NCBI GenBank assembly: GCA_964034945.1
Contig: OZ035961.1
Coordinates: forward strand, 75,642,188 to 75,706,187
Source of the DNA: Chrysopilus asiliformis
Lineage: Eukaryota; Arthropoda; Insecta; Diptera; Rhagionidae
Reading direction: 5' to 3'
Length of the DNA: 64,000 nucleotides
Shown: in pieces, positions 42,936 to 53,336 of the stretch
How the letters are laid out: the number at the start of each line of letters is the position of its first letter
Numbering within the stretch: position 1 is the stretch's first letter
Position numbers and translations under genes: made by a program
Notes under the pieces: model-generated
Seen by the model: the letters and a program-made list of their open reading frames with translations, nothing else
Databases searched by the model: none
Told to the model about the DNA's origin: nothing

Positions 42936-44106
42936 ATGTAGTGATACACACTTGAACAGCGTTTGCAAATTATCCAAATTTTCTATCTAAATAATCGTTC
43001 GGTGGTTGCAACTTTAAGAGCATTACGGCCAATTTTTGGTGCATTTACTAAGCCCTCCCGCTCGACAATTAACCGTTTAGTGCAAAAATTTGAATCAACA
43101 TTCTCGATTCATGATGTTCCAGTGCCATCGAGACAAAGAAGTGCACGAAGTGAAGAAAATATAGCAATCTGATAAATAAAATTATTAAATGAACAATTTT
43201 TAAAATGAATTATCAAGTTGATAAACATTTTGTAAGACAAAAAATATAGCGGTCGCTAGCGCTTCTGTTCAAAATAATCCGAATCAGTCGCTCACACGCC
43301 GTTCTCAAGAATTGGGCCTGTCTGTGACATCATTGTGGCGAATTTTGCGAAAAGATCATAGCTTACATCCATACAAGATGAATTTGACACAAGAACTGAA
43401 GCCGCTCGACCATTTGAAACGTCGTAGATTCGTCCATTGGGCTCAGGGAAAATTTGAAAATGATCCTGAATTCCATCGAAAAATCATCTTCAGCGACGAG
43501 GCTCATTTTTGGCTCAATGGCTTTGTCAACAAGCAAAATATGCGTTATTGGGCAGGCAGAAATCCACATATACTCCATGAGTCACCATTGCATCCCCAAA
43601 CAATAACTGCTTGGTGCGGACTTCATGCCGGCGGCGTCATTGGGCCATATTTTTTTGTTGATGATGCTAACCGTCACGTTACTGTTAATGGAAATCGCTA
43701 TCGCAGCATGATAACTGATTATTTTTGTCATCAATTGAATGGTATGGACTTGGACGATATGTGGTTTCAACAGGACGGTGCCACAAGCCACACAGCACAT
43801 ATTACAATCGCTTTATTGAAGACCAAATTTGATGAGCGTGTTATTTCCAGAAACGGACCAGTTGAATGGCCGCCAAGATCGTGCGATTTGACACCTTTGG
43901 ACTATTTTCTTTGGGGCCATATTAAGTCATTGGTCTACACCAATAAGCCGACGATGTTAGAAGAGCTCAGAGCAAATATCAAACGCGAAATTGCTGCTGT
44001 ATCGGTCGAATTATGCGAAAAAGTGGTCGAAAATTGGGTTCAGCGATTGGACTTCTGTAAGCGTGCTCGTGGTGGTCATGCGAAGGAAATTGAATTTCAT
44101 ACATAA
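42936..44106 (+). pseudogene. DD41D mariner transposase, broken
   Basis: The ATG at 42936 is followed directly by TAG and TGA in the frame that then reads YTLEQRLQIIQIFYLNNRSV. The HTH region runs to SEENIA, where 75 bases are inserted (43166-43240). It resumes with VASASVQNNPNQSLTRRSQE. The catalytic residues are preserved: D in IIFSDEAHF, D in WFQQDGATSH and D in LTPLDYFLWG, with 41 residues between the last two (DD41D). From 43312 to 44106 the frame is open. The copy is dead but a good template for the family. Confidence 0.9.
43166..43240. mobile_element. 75-bp insertion in the mariner with 10-bp duplication
   Basis: AAAATATAGC occurs at 43156-43165 and 43241-43250, and the transposase frame is continuous if the insert and one copy are removed. 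The insert's first half matches 39164-39200 and its second half matches 40221-40250 and GTAAGACA at 42469. It is therefore a miniature version of the element at 39058. Confidence 0.8.
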
Positions 44107-44212
44107 ATGTATATGTTTGAACAAAATAATAAAAAAAAAAAATCGTTGAAATCTCAAACCGTTTTTATTTTATTTAAAAAAAAAGTTGGAGCGCTCTTAT
44201 TGAAAAACCCTT

Positions 44213-46180
44213 TAGTAATGTTTCTAACGGAAACTCTGAAAAAATTATAACAAAATAGTTTTTTTTTTCCTTTAAATTTTTCAAAATTGAACTAATCATG
44301 GACAAATCTCACAAAATTGGACTAATCTTGGATCGATTATACATATTCAGAAGGACTGATTGAAAATTCGGTGATCGATTGACCGAATATTCGATATTCG
44401 GTTTTTGCTCGAACACACTAAAAAAACTGAACATTTTCCCGGATTTCGTTTTTAAAAATAATGTAAGTATTAAAAAATCTGATAACTTGTAAGATAAACC
44501 AGTTTAACTTTATATTATCTGATATCCGCGAAAGAATTTCCAGACGCATCGAACAGCAGACAGGCAAAAATCACATAATAATAACTCATGTTAAATCTCC
44601 CGTTGAGCCCCTGGTCCTGATGCTTGCCACCCTCCAATCAAACTTATGCCGGGTTTCACGAATTTTAAAGCGATCGCTAAATGGAGTTAGCAAGCGAATT
44701 TCAAGCAAAAAAAGCTTGCTTACTCGATTTAGAAACCACTAGAAGTTTCGTGAAACCTGTCATTAATCTTATAGAGACACAAAGTACAAAATATATTCTA
44801 TGGGCCCCGATCAATTACTCCGATCAAAACCGAACATCTTAAAGAAGAGAAATCTGTTGGAATTTTTTAAGCCCAACAAAAGTCAGACACGCTAATAATA
44901 ATGCAATGCAATTCAATGCATGAGTCCGAGGTCAGGGACAAACAAGAGAAATTTATGCGAAATGACGTCGGTCGTTCATTAACATTGGTAGAGAAATTTT
45001 CATCGATTACATCATATAAAAACTTTTTTAGTCAATTGCACACCAGCGAAAAGATAAGTACAAAAATGTTCGCATCACATATTATAAAATCACCACCAAA
45101 ACAATAAGCTACCTGGTTCACATTTCAAACATAATGAATGTATGAATTCATTTACCTGCGGATGTGTGCCACTTTATGGATTTAATTGGAAAAATTATTA
45201 TGCGCATTTTAGTAAACTTTCAGACAGTAAACATTAAATTCAAACTGTTTAAACAGCAAAAACCTATAAAGCTTCCAATTCGAACTTCAACCTACAATTG
45301 CCCAAAGAGGTCGATCTACTTTCTTAATGAGGCGCCCAAGGTTTATTATTGCATTTTGGAGCGTCAAATGAAGATCTAAGAAAATGCGACACTACACGAG
45401 TATAACTGCAAAGCTCCATAAGTATCTATATAAATCCGAAGATGTGATTAACTTTTCACTTGTGAACGTACGGGGTCTAATTACATCTTACATTAAGTGA
45501 AAAAGCATAATAAAAAATAATGTTAAGCATAAAAGAAGTTTGAAAAAAGAATTCATCATGTATCACAATTGAAGATTATGAAAATATAATGTAAATCTTA
45601 AAGACTTCTTCTAAACATGAACTAGTTTTGTATTAATATATGCTATGAGTTTTTTTCGCTCTCAGGTAGTTTTTCCATTTGTCTACAATGCATTTTCCTA
45701 GACGATTTCTCTTTGAACTCGTGTCATGATTTGAACATTACTAGAATCTGGTGCAAATAATCTTTCCCTGTGTTCGTTGTTAATAGAAAGATAATCTCAA
45801 GATGTTGTTAGCTCAGATAAAGAGGCTAATAAATACCCACACAGGTAAATAAAAAAAATATTTCTCAGGTAAATGAAATCTCGTGCGCTTATTAAATAGA
45901 CCGATCAACATGAAATAGCGATTGCTCGCTTGAGACCTCTGATCTCGACTTGTTGCCCTTTATCTACGGAAAGAGTGATGCGATTAAGATATTGTAGATG
46001 AGAATGAAAATTATCAGCATGATATGGAAAATCGATAGTTAACAATATGGTTTTCATAGTGTATTAAATTTATGTCAAATCGATATATGCTGCCTTCGTC
46101 AATGAAATTAGAAGTGTTTTTTTAGATAAAATATAGCAAAAATTATCATATTTATTCTATAGGAACTAAGTAACTAAAAA
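44213..46180. other. intergenic, one small MITE, no supported gene
   Basis: AT-rich. The MITE at 44647-44762 is listed separately. Frames of 68-71 codons at 44901-45107 and 45164-45379 have no recognisable content. Confidence 0.5.
44647..44762. mobile_element. 116-bp MITE, TTA target duplication
   Basis: TIR TGCCGGGTTTCACGAA and, inverted, TGACAGGTTTCACGAA, flanked by TTA at 44644-44646 and 44763-44765. A 3-bp TTA duplication suggests PIF/Harbinger. The interior is only about 80 bases. Confidence 0.65.
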
Positions 46181-46184
46181 AATG

Positions 46185-46605
46185 AAAAATGCCCCCTTTT
46201 GCTGGAGGGGGATTTACCACCAAACGAAGAGGGTAAATTTTAGTGGGTGAAAACTTTCCTTGAGGGACAAACCATGTCAAAACTCCCTTTACGGTTTGTG
46301 ACAAGACCATGTCAAAATTCCTTTTACGGTTACGGTTCACGAGAAGGCAGGAGTGGATTTTGATGGGCGAACGTCCCTTGGGGGACTACTTACCCATTGG
46401 CGTAAACTGCGTTAAAATTGATCCAACGGTTTAAGGAATAGCAGGAGAGAGGTTTACAGGCAAGGGGAGGGATAGATTTTAGTTACCGAAGACATTCCTT
46501 AGGGAAAATCTACCCAATGGCGAAAACGGTGTGAAAATTGCTCTAACAGTTAAAAAGATGGCACGTGAGGGGATAAGAAGTAAGGGGAACATTGAGTTGA
46601 CGTAT
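46185..46605. repeat. degenerate minisatellite, period roughly 120-130 bp
   Basis: Three or so diverged units share words such as GGGATAGATTTTAGT, CCTTAGGG/CCTTGGGGGA, TACCCAATGGCG and TTAAAATTG. A closer duplication of ACCATGTCAAAACTCCCTTT+ACGGTT lies at about 46272-46330. Confidence 0.6.
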
Positions 46606-48639
46606 ATCCTAAAATATGCCCCGCGAAATCAGTCCGCTAGGGTGGTCTAATTTCTAATTTCAAGTTTAGAAAAAAAAATACTACCGACATTAGAAAATAA
46701 ACAAAATACATTACGTAAAAATGGTTGTTATTTTGTTCAAAATATTATGTGCAATTTTGTTTTTGTTTTCCTCCCCACGGTATTTTGTCTGAACTTTTAC
46801 GACTAAAATTGTAATATCCGCAAACACAACTTATTTCAAAAAGAAGAGTTTCATTCCACAAACACAGAAACCAAAACAGGCTTATGTAATATTAGCGAAT
46901 GCATGGACATACAATACATATCGCACGAAATTTACATATAAAGATGCCTTAACCCTTTACTGCGTAAATTTCTCTATTTGATTGAAAATTTAATTTCCCC
47001 ATTTGAAAAAAAAATGCATCAAAAACATATAAAATATGAAGAGCATTTCACATTTATCACCAAAGCTAAATTACAGCCAAATTACTGTGTTAAATAATAC
47101 ATTCAGTACAGTGAACCCTCCATATAACGAAATCTCTACTCTAAGAAAACTAATCACCGTATCAAAGAATAAAAAATATACATGCATTCTCCACTACTTT
47201 CCGCAACTTTTAGGTATTTACATTTGTAATTCATTGTTATTGTTTACTATCAAAAATGAATCAAGTCCAGTAAATTAACGAATTAGTTTTGATACTGTAT
47301 ATGAAAATCAAAAAATCGCTATTTTCTTATCTCTAAATCTCTAAAACACACTTGAGGTACTCTAGCCGCTCCAATCGCTTTGGATTCAGAATTTAGCCAA
47401 TAAACGTGTCGCACTCGGAAACACAATCACCAATCGCACGGAAAACTAAAAACACTATCAAATCAACACCAAATAATGACGCACAAAACTTCAGAAGACA
47501 TGCACACAAACAAAACAAGTCGCACTAAAAAATGATTCGAAAATAGTAATCCTCTGTCAAGGAGTCGACAATATGTTTATTTGATAGAATGAATAATAGA
47601 TGACTCTATTTATATGTGTGTCTGGCAGCACAAGAAAATTGTAGAAGTTTTCCGATCTTTTCTGAAGATGCCTTTTTGCCACAGAAAAACTAAAAACGAT
47701 AAATTAAAAAATATATATATATATCATATATGATATTAAATCAGCAAAGGGTTAAATCAAATCACCATCATTTGGCTCTGGCAAAAATATATTTAAAAAA
47801 TCTTCTGGCCTTGGATTGAGTTTCATATCCAGCATCTCTTTTAAGTTGGATTGCGGTGTCTCGAATTAATCGGCAATCGTCTCCCAATCATGGCATTAGA
47901 AAAACCTTTCAACGATCTCAGTTTTTGTTACAGCTTTATTATCAAATTCGTTACAACCTTTTGAAACTTGCCTTGCACAAAAATTCGTTACAAAAATGTT
48001 GCCTCCCTTCGATCAATTTCATTCTTCGCTCAAATTATGCTCGCTTGTTACTGGCTTTTGAGTTGTTGCATAACTTTATTTCTCAATACAAAAAAAGCTT
48101 CATTTGATTTTATTCAATGAATTTTAAAGCATAGAAAAGAGGTTCAAGGCCTTTCGTGACCAACCCAATCTATTTGCAACTAATATGCAATTTTGTATTT
48201 TCAAACGGATGAAATGACAAATGACATACTCTTCTGAGTTTTTATATAGAGACCTTCGAAAGTGGAGAATGTGGGAATCTTGACATTAATTGAAAACGTT
48301 TTCAATTTACAGTTTTGAGCGGATATAAACGTAATTAGCAGAATAATTTGCACTTTTACTTTTATTGTGAAGCTTTGTCACATTTGGGTAAAAATTTTGC
48401 ATTCAATACGAAAATAAAATTCAAAAAACTTTATGCGTAAAAATTGTCCTTGAACTTTTAGGTATAATTTAGGGAAAACTACAATGATTCTCTTGAAATT
48501 TTTCCTTACGATTGCCAGATATTTTAATGACTTTTACAATAATTCATATCAATTAGACACCAAAAACGTTGATATGAAAGCAATCTCATTATAATTATCT
48601 GTAACTTTTCTAACTTTCGTGAATTCATCTATGATATCC
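46606..48639. other. intergenic, no supported gene
   Basis: It includes a CAGTACAGTGAACCCTCCAT stretch near 47105 that resembles a pogo-type terminus, and an AT dinucleotide run near 47710-47735. An 83-codon frame at 47856-48107 has no motif. Confidence 0.45.
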
Positions 48640-50045
48640 AGGGTATTCATGAAACGAGATAAAATTACCGAGCATATTTGCGTATTTTAACGCGGAGAGT
48701 TTTATGAACGCACTCTAAAGTCTATACCACAATCACGCGTGCGTGCGTGCGGCACTGTGACATTTCCACGCGGTGAAAGTACAAACTATGCGTTTATATG
48801 AGTAAATGTATAATTGCGCGTTGCTCAGACGCGTTGCAGCGTCTGTGCCGCGTAGAGTAGGCCTAGTCTCTACTTTCAGACGCGGTGACAACTACGAGAT
48901 ACTAATAATTTCGGTACTTTAATTTGAATTCGCGGTGTTTAAACATTCATGTCTGTCATCTTTGAATTATTTGTTGTTGAAGTTTTTTAGGTTATATGAA
49001 ATTAAAGATAAGTAAAAATGGAAAATGAAAAAATTTAATTGTTTATGTGCCTGCTGCTAATAATGAAATAAATGCAACTTTTCTGAAGTCCATTTTCACT
49101 TTTTAAAGATAATAATTATTAACAAACAAGACTAAACTTCAATCTACCGCAACGCGTTATTGTGGGTTAACTACAACGCGACAACGGCGGCAACTGTCAC
49201 CGCATTGACCCAATGAATGTCACCTTGCCGCACGCACGCACGCGTAATTGTGGTATAGGCTTAAATAATTTGTGAAAATAGATCAGCTGTTCGGCAGTCT
49301 TCTCTCAGCAACCACAATATTAGAAGTTGATAACATCGAGAATCATTGAAAAATTAGAATTTATCAAAATATGAGAACAAATGACACAAAAGAATTTCTG
49401 AAAGTTGCAGCTAAATTTCACGATCTCTCGAAATTTCCATGACGTTTGCTTAATAAAGCGTAAGCTCCATACAGCCAATTTTTCCATCGGTTACAAGTAT
49501 TAGATGCATTCATGGAAAAACACCTTGGACAGAAAGGCAAAAAACAATCATCCTATAAATGTTGTCGTCTTCTGCAGTTATAAAAAGTTCTAATTTGCCC
49601 AACTGATCTGCAGATGATTTCCTCCAACTGGCATTTTCATCTGCAGGTGCATACTGTTACAATAACTGCTCACGAAACCGTCACACTTTAGGAATTTCCT
49701 TATAGCAAGATGTGATTGGAGATTGGTCTGTATCCCATTGTGTTAAGGCTGAAATTAACATTAAATAAAACGGGGAAGTCTATAATTTCCTCTGGCTGCT
49801 TTTATTCAGTCACTATTACAGAAAATTACAAAAGTTGATATTTTTCTGATTTTCCGATTTTCTCCGGCAGATAAGGAAGTCGTCTGTATGGAGATTACGC
49901 ATAAGTCTACGAGGTTTGGACACCAAAAATTGTCGCGTAAACATACGAGGGGCGCGTAAAAGATTTTCCATACACAGTTCGACAGTTCATTAACGAGGTA
50001 GACTTACGCAGTTACGAGGCATTTCTGCGATTTCTTGAACCCGCT
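48640..50045. mobile_element. AGGGTATTCATGAA-type TIR element, copy 1, with nested Harbinger MITE
   Basis: The left end AGGGTATTCATGAAAC is followed by GATAAAATTACC, TTTGCGTATTTT and GAACGCACTCT, all shared with 62604-62951. The right end shares CGCGTAAAAGAT and TGCGATTT with that copy and closes near CCCGCT. A 543-bp element (48719-49261) is inserted. Terminal repeats are imperfect and no target duplication was resolved. Confidence 0.55.
48719..49261. mobile_element. PIF/Harbinger-type MITE with GC-rich TIRs
   Basis: About 45-bp TIRs start AGTCTATACCACAATCACGC and, inverted, AGCCTATACCACAATTACGC, then GTGCGTGCGTGCGGC. TAA is duplicated at 48716-48718 and 49262-49264. The alternating GTGC tract is unusual for this AT-rich region. 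There is no coding frame. Confidence 0.85.
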
Positions 50046-50164
50046 ATTATTAACTTTCTACTCCTGAGGAGATAAATTTGATATAAGTCGACGCGCATAA
50101 AATACGGCCCAAATTTAGGGACTGTATTAAATTCCATAAAAAAAATCTAGTAAAAGCATTAAGA

Positions 50165-50306
50165 AGTATGTAAGGTAACGGAAGGTCCCGTGAGGATACC
50201 GTGATTATCTTTTTCTTTAAATTGTCCGGAATAACTAAAATAAATTACATACTTTCTAACCCTTAAGGCTAATCGTTTACATACTTTCTAACCCTTAAGG
50301 CTAACT
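50165..50306. repeat. Helitron-type minisatellite unit plus 32-bp tandem duplication
   Basis: 50170-50235 is one diverged unit of the minisatellite at 24175-24600 (ACGGAAGGTCCCGTGAGGAT). 50245-50306 is a 32-bp direct duplication containing CATACTTTCTAACCCTTAAG. Confidence 0.75.
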
Positions 50307-50599
50307 AAGAACTAAGATCGACTCCAAAAATTTTGTTGTCAAACAGATTAACTATAGACACGGCTCTTACAATAGAAATTTTACAACGATTTTATTTAGT
50401 GTAAATTTAACGCCACTCCAAAAAAGCCAAATTTCAAATACGCTATTAATGGACATAGTTTGAAATTATTTTTTTCTTTTTAGTGCTTTTTTCTCTTTTC
50501 AGTTTTTTTTTAAAGTCGGTTTTATTTTTTTTAGAAAAATTTTTTTTTTTACAAAGAAATCATAGATTTTGATAGATCGTTTGTGGAGTATTTTGAAGA

Positions 50600-50882
50600 A
50601 AAATATCCGGAAACACAAAAATAACATCAGAAGATACCCTGAAAAGAGCTATTCAGGAGGAATGGGATTTTATAAGTGACGACACGAAAATAGGCTTGTA
50701 GCGACAATGCCGAAAAGACTCGCTGCTGTAATAAGGGCTAGGGGTGGGCCCACCTAATATTAGTCAGATAAATAAATTTTGATATTCTTAAAATCACATT
50801 GTTTCACTATCATATTATATAACACGTAAACAGGAAAAAATTGATTTTGAAATGGTGCCTAACACTTTTGAACATGGCTGTA
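50600..50882 (+). pseudogene. Tc1-like transposase C-terminus and 3' TIR
   Basis: The frame reads DTLKRAIQEEWDFISDDTKI, GL, stop, then RQCRK. In the adjacent frame it continues ATMPKRLAAVIRARGGPT, matching the usual Tc1 ending (W...I...M-P-R-R...I-x-x-x-G-G-x-T). The 3' end GTGCCTAACACTTTTGAACA+TGGCTGTA is a typical Tc1 terminus. The rest is deleted. Confidence 0.65.
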
Positions 50883-50910
50883 TATTGGGGGGACGATTCC
50901 GGAGACTCTA

Positions 50911-52004
50911 CACAGTTAAAAATTTTTAACACATTTATATGTTCCATGGTGTCCAAACCGAAAAAAGTGTTACTTTAGCACTGGATCTCAGTGTTGAATC
51001 ATTGAGACTTTTAAGTGTCATTTTAGATAAACACTTAAAGTGTTAAAAAAATTTTAACACTTATCAGTCTTGGGAAAAACAAAATCAATTTGGTAATTTT
51101 TTTTTTCATTTTTATCGAATTAAAAGACTTACATGAAATGCATCTAACTATTATTCATTGTTTTTAATAAAAAAATGAATAAAAAAGAAGAAAAAAAAAT
51201 TCGCGTGTAGCACCGTATGGAATTCGAACCGTCGTGTTTTTGGTTTCTCTGCTAACATCTTTCGCTTGTGAGTTCTGCGCGCCTTGCCCACTAGGCTGCT
51301 TGTTCCTTTGGTGGAGCATAGTTAAAATGCAACATGGTTTTTATTGTTTTTATTTTTAACAATATTAATTATTAGTAATGAAAATGGTTATTATTCATAA
51401 TTTTTATTTAAAAAATAATAATAAATTTAAAAAAACCCTAAAAACAGAAAAAAAAATCCGTTGCGCGGGTTCGAGTCCCGATCTCGACTCGATTTTTTTT
51501 CACATTTTTTATGAAAATTAAAATTGTTATTATATTTTTATTTTTTTGTTATTATATTAAATTGTTATTATATTAATATTGAAAATATTGAATTAAAAAA
51601 ATAAAAATATAACAATTTTAATTTTCATTCAATTTAATTCAATATTTTTTGAACCTATATTTAACTTATTTATCCAAGACGTTTTGATTAAATTTGCCAT
51701 ATTTTTCTTTCTGTATAGTAACATTATTTTTAAGAAAATAAAACTTAGTACTACATCATTTCCAATTACCTTCAAATCTATAAAGAATTTCATTTTAAGA
51801 CATTCAAGTCCCAATTTGTTTGAGACTCGAAAGTGTTAAAGTCAGTTAACTCCCAACAAGGTGTAACCCTCACACTTCAATGTGTTATTATTTTTTTTAC
51901 ACATTTCCAAAGTGCTAAAGTGATATTTATAAGTGTTAAAAATTAACACTTTTTCTTTGAGACTAGAAGAAATTTGACACTGACGGGTCAAATTTTTAAC
52001 TGTG
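50911..52004. mobile_element. TA-inserted element with repeat word AGTGTTAAA and tRNA-like segments
   Basis: TIR CACAGTTAAAAATTT is perfect at both ends, with TA at 50909-50910 and 52005-52006. Removing element and one TA rejoins a LINE reading frame, which fixes the borders. AGTGTTAAA and its inverse recur near both ends (50966-51060 and 51829-51955). The interior has one tRNA-like stretch on the minus strand and one B-box-like T-arm on the plus strand. There is no transposase. Confidence 0.75.
51205..51302 (-). other. tRNA-like segment (Leu/Ser-like) inside the TA element
   Basis: On the minus strand GCAGCCTAGTGGGCAAGGCG resembles an A box and D-arm (TRGCNNAGTGG). About 60 bases later GGTTCGAATTCC at 51219-51230 is a B box. 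The long spacing recalls tRNAs with a variable arm. Acceptor-stem pairing is poor, so I do not call a functional tRNA. A second B-box-like T-arm, GGTTCGAGTCC, lies at 51468-51478 on the plus strand. Confidence 0.5.
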
Positions 52005-52330
52005 TACAATGACGAAGTCTATGAGAGATATCAGGACGTGCCCGTAGTCAAGCTCATAATACTTATTAGACTCCGGTGGGCTGGTGATGTCACTTAAATG
52101 AGTGAAAGTGACCCAGTTCGGAAAGTCTTCCGCGGGAGGGTTTTAACAATAAGGCGACGAAGAAGACCCAACCTCAGATGGCAAGGCAGCGTTGACCAGG
52201 ACGCGAAGAGAATTGGGATGCAATACGGGTGGACATCGGCACGTGACCGAGACCTCTGGCAAGAGACATTGCGGCAAGCCAAGACCGGAAACCGGTTATA
52301 GTGCCGAGAGACAGAGAGAGAGAGAATATA

Positions 52331-52495
52331 GTAGAGACTCGGTAATTCGAACACAGCAATTCGAAAATCACGCTAATTTGACCAATCATTTTTTTATATT
52401 GGGTATCTTGTAATTCGAATAGTGGTCGATATATTGGTCTCTGAAATTCGAACTTTTCTGGTCGAGCATGGAATTGGCTTGAATACAATAAATAA
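52331..52495 (+). mobile_element. pogo/Tigger-like terminus fragment
   Basis: TAGTAGAGACTCGGTAATTC, then CGAACACAGCAATTCGAA and further AATTCGAA words, resembles Tigger ends. It is cut by the element starting at 52504. Confidence 0.35.
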
Positions 52496-52850
52496 GGCAT
52501 TTACACTGAGAGAAATGAACATTTTAAAATTAAACAATTTCCACCCTAGATCTAAAAATCTAGTTTCTTGTTTGATTTAAAAAGAAATATCCTAGAATCA
52601 GCAGAAAATTTTATTATCTAGTAACTCATGATTTTAAATTAAAAAGCTTGTTTTTAGATTTAAAAACTCCAAAATGTTTAAATTTAAAATTGCCCCTACT
52701 AGAATTAAAAAACCAAAATGTTTAAATTTAAAATCTTTCTTTTTGATTCAAAAATGACCTTTTTAAATTTAAACAAGTTACTTTCAAAATTAAAAATCAT
52801 TCTTTCAAGCGAGATAGAAACCATTCATGTTTAGACTCGCTTCGTTAATT

Positions 52851-52925
52851 TACTTCGGTGGCCGTATGCGTTGGCGAGTGGACTTTCAAACCTAGGGATC
52901 TGGGTTCGAATCGCGGTATGAGCAG
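52851..52925 (+). other. tRNA-like segment inside the CACTGAGAGAAA element
   Basis: It reads CGGTGGCCGTATGCGTTGG, GAGTGG, ... then GGGTTCGAATCGCGGTATG, with an A-box-like TGGC...AGTGG region and a B box GGTTCGAATCG at 52903-52913. Roughly tRNA-sized, but without convincing acceptor or anticodon pairing. The same position class (between the two word-rich arms) is used in the element at 50911. Confidence 0.5.
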
Positions 52926-53336
52926 AGTTTTTCAACATTTAATTAATACGTAAGAAAATATTTATAATTTATAAATACTGTAAAAAGTAAAAAATGCTAC
53001 TGGGAAATTGGTAAAAATCTACTATTACTATCGTAAACCATGAAAAATGAAGATTATATATTTTTTTTAAAAAAGATAATGGCAGATTACTATAAATGTT
53101 GTAGCGCCCCGCTATAAATGTGATTTTTCCCCTCAGTGAAGCTTTTTAAATTCAAAAAGGTTTTCTTTTAAAATTAGTGTAAATCTTTTAGAATTAAAAA
53201 TCTCGTCTTTTAAATTTAAAGAAATAAACACTAGATTTTAAAAGGGCTATCACTAGAATTAAAAAGAATGTGGTTTTTATTTTTAGTATGAACTTGTTTA
53301 GCTCGTACGCAAACAACAAATTACTAAAATCTAGAG

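Larger units (their letters stand above)
42829..44212 (+). mobile_element. DD41D (rosa-like) mariner, inactivated, 1384 bp
   Basis: TA flanks AAGGGTT... and ...AACCCTT. Inner inverted blocks GCGCTCCAACTTTTTT recur at both ends. The transposase covers the length but is broken by two early stops and a 75-bp insertion. Two related copies lie at 14894-15608 and 63273-64000. Confidence 0.88.
50890..52302 (+). pseudogene. LINE ORF2 C-terminal fragment split by a TA element
   Basis: Reading RFRRLY at 50892-50910 continues after the insertion at 52007 as NDEVYERYQDVPVVKL, then IRLRWAGDV, a stop, MSESDPVRKVFRGR, RRPNLRWQGSVDQDAKRIG and RDRDLWQETLRQAKTG. This is the well-known tail of RTE/endonuclease-reverse transcriptase-type LINE proteins (L-R-W-x-G-H-V...R-x-R-P...W...D...G). 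At least one stop is present. It is a dead fragment, and it gives the exact pre-insertion sequence of the inserted element. Confidence 0.7.

Noticed and set aside
51205..51302. Functional tRNA-Leu/Ser gene
   Set aside because: A- and B-box motifs are present, but acceptor and anticodon stems do not pair well, and the segment sits inside a transposable element.
52851..52925. Functional tRNA gene
   Set aside because: B box is good but cloverleaf pairing is poor; no terminator run immediately downstream.
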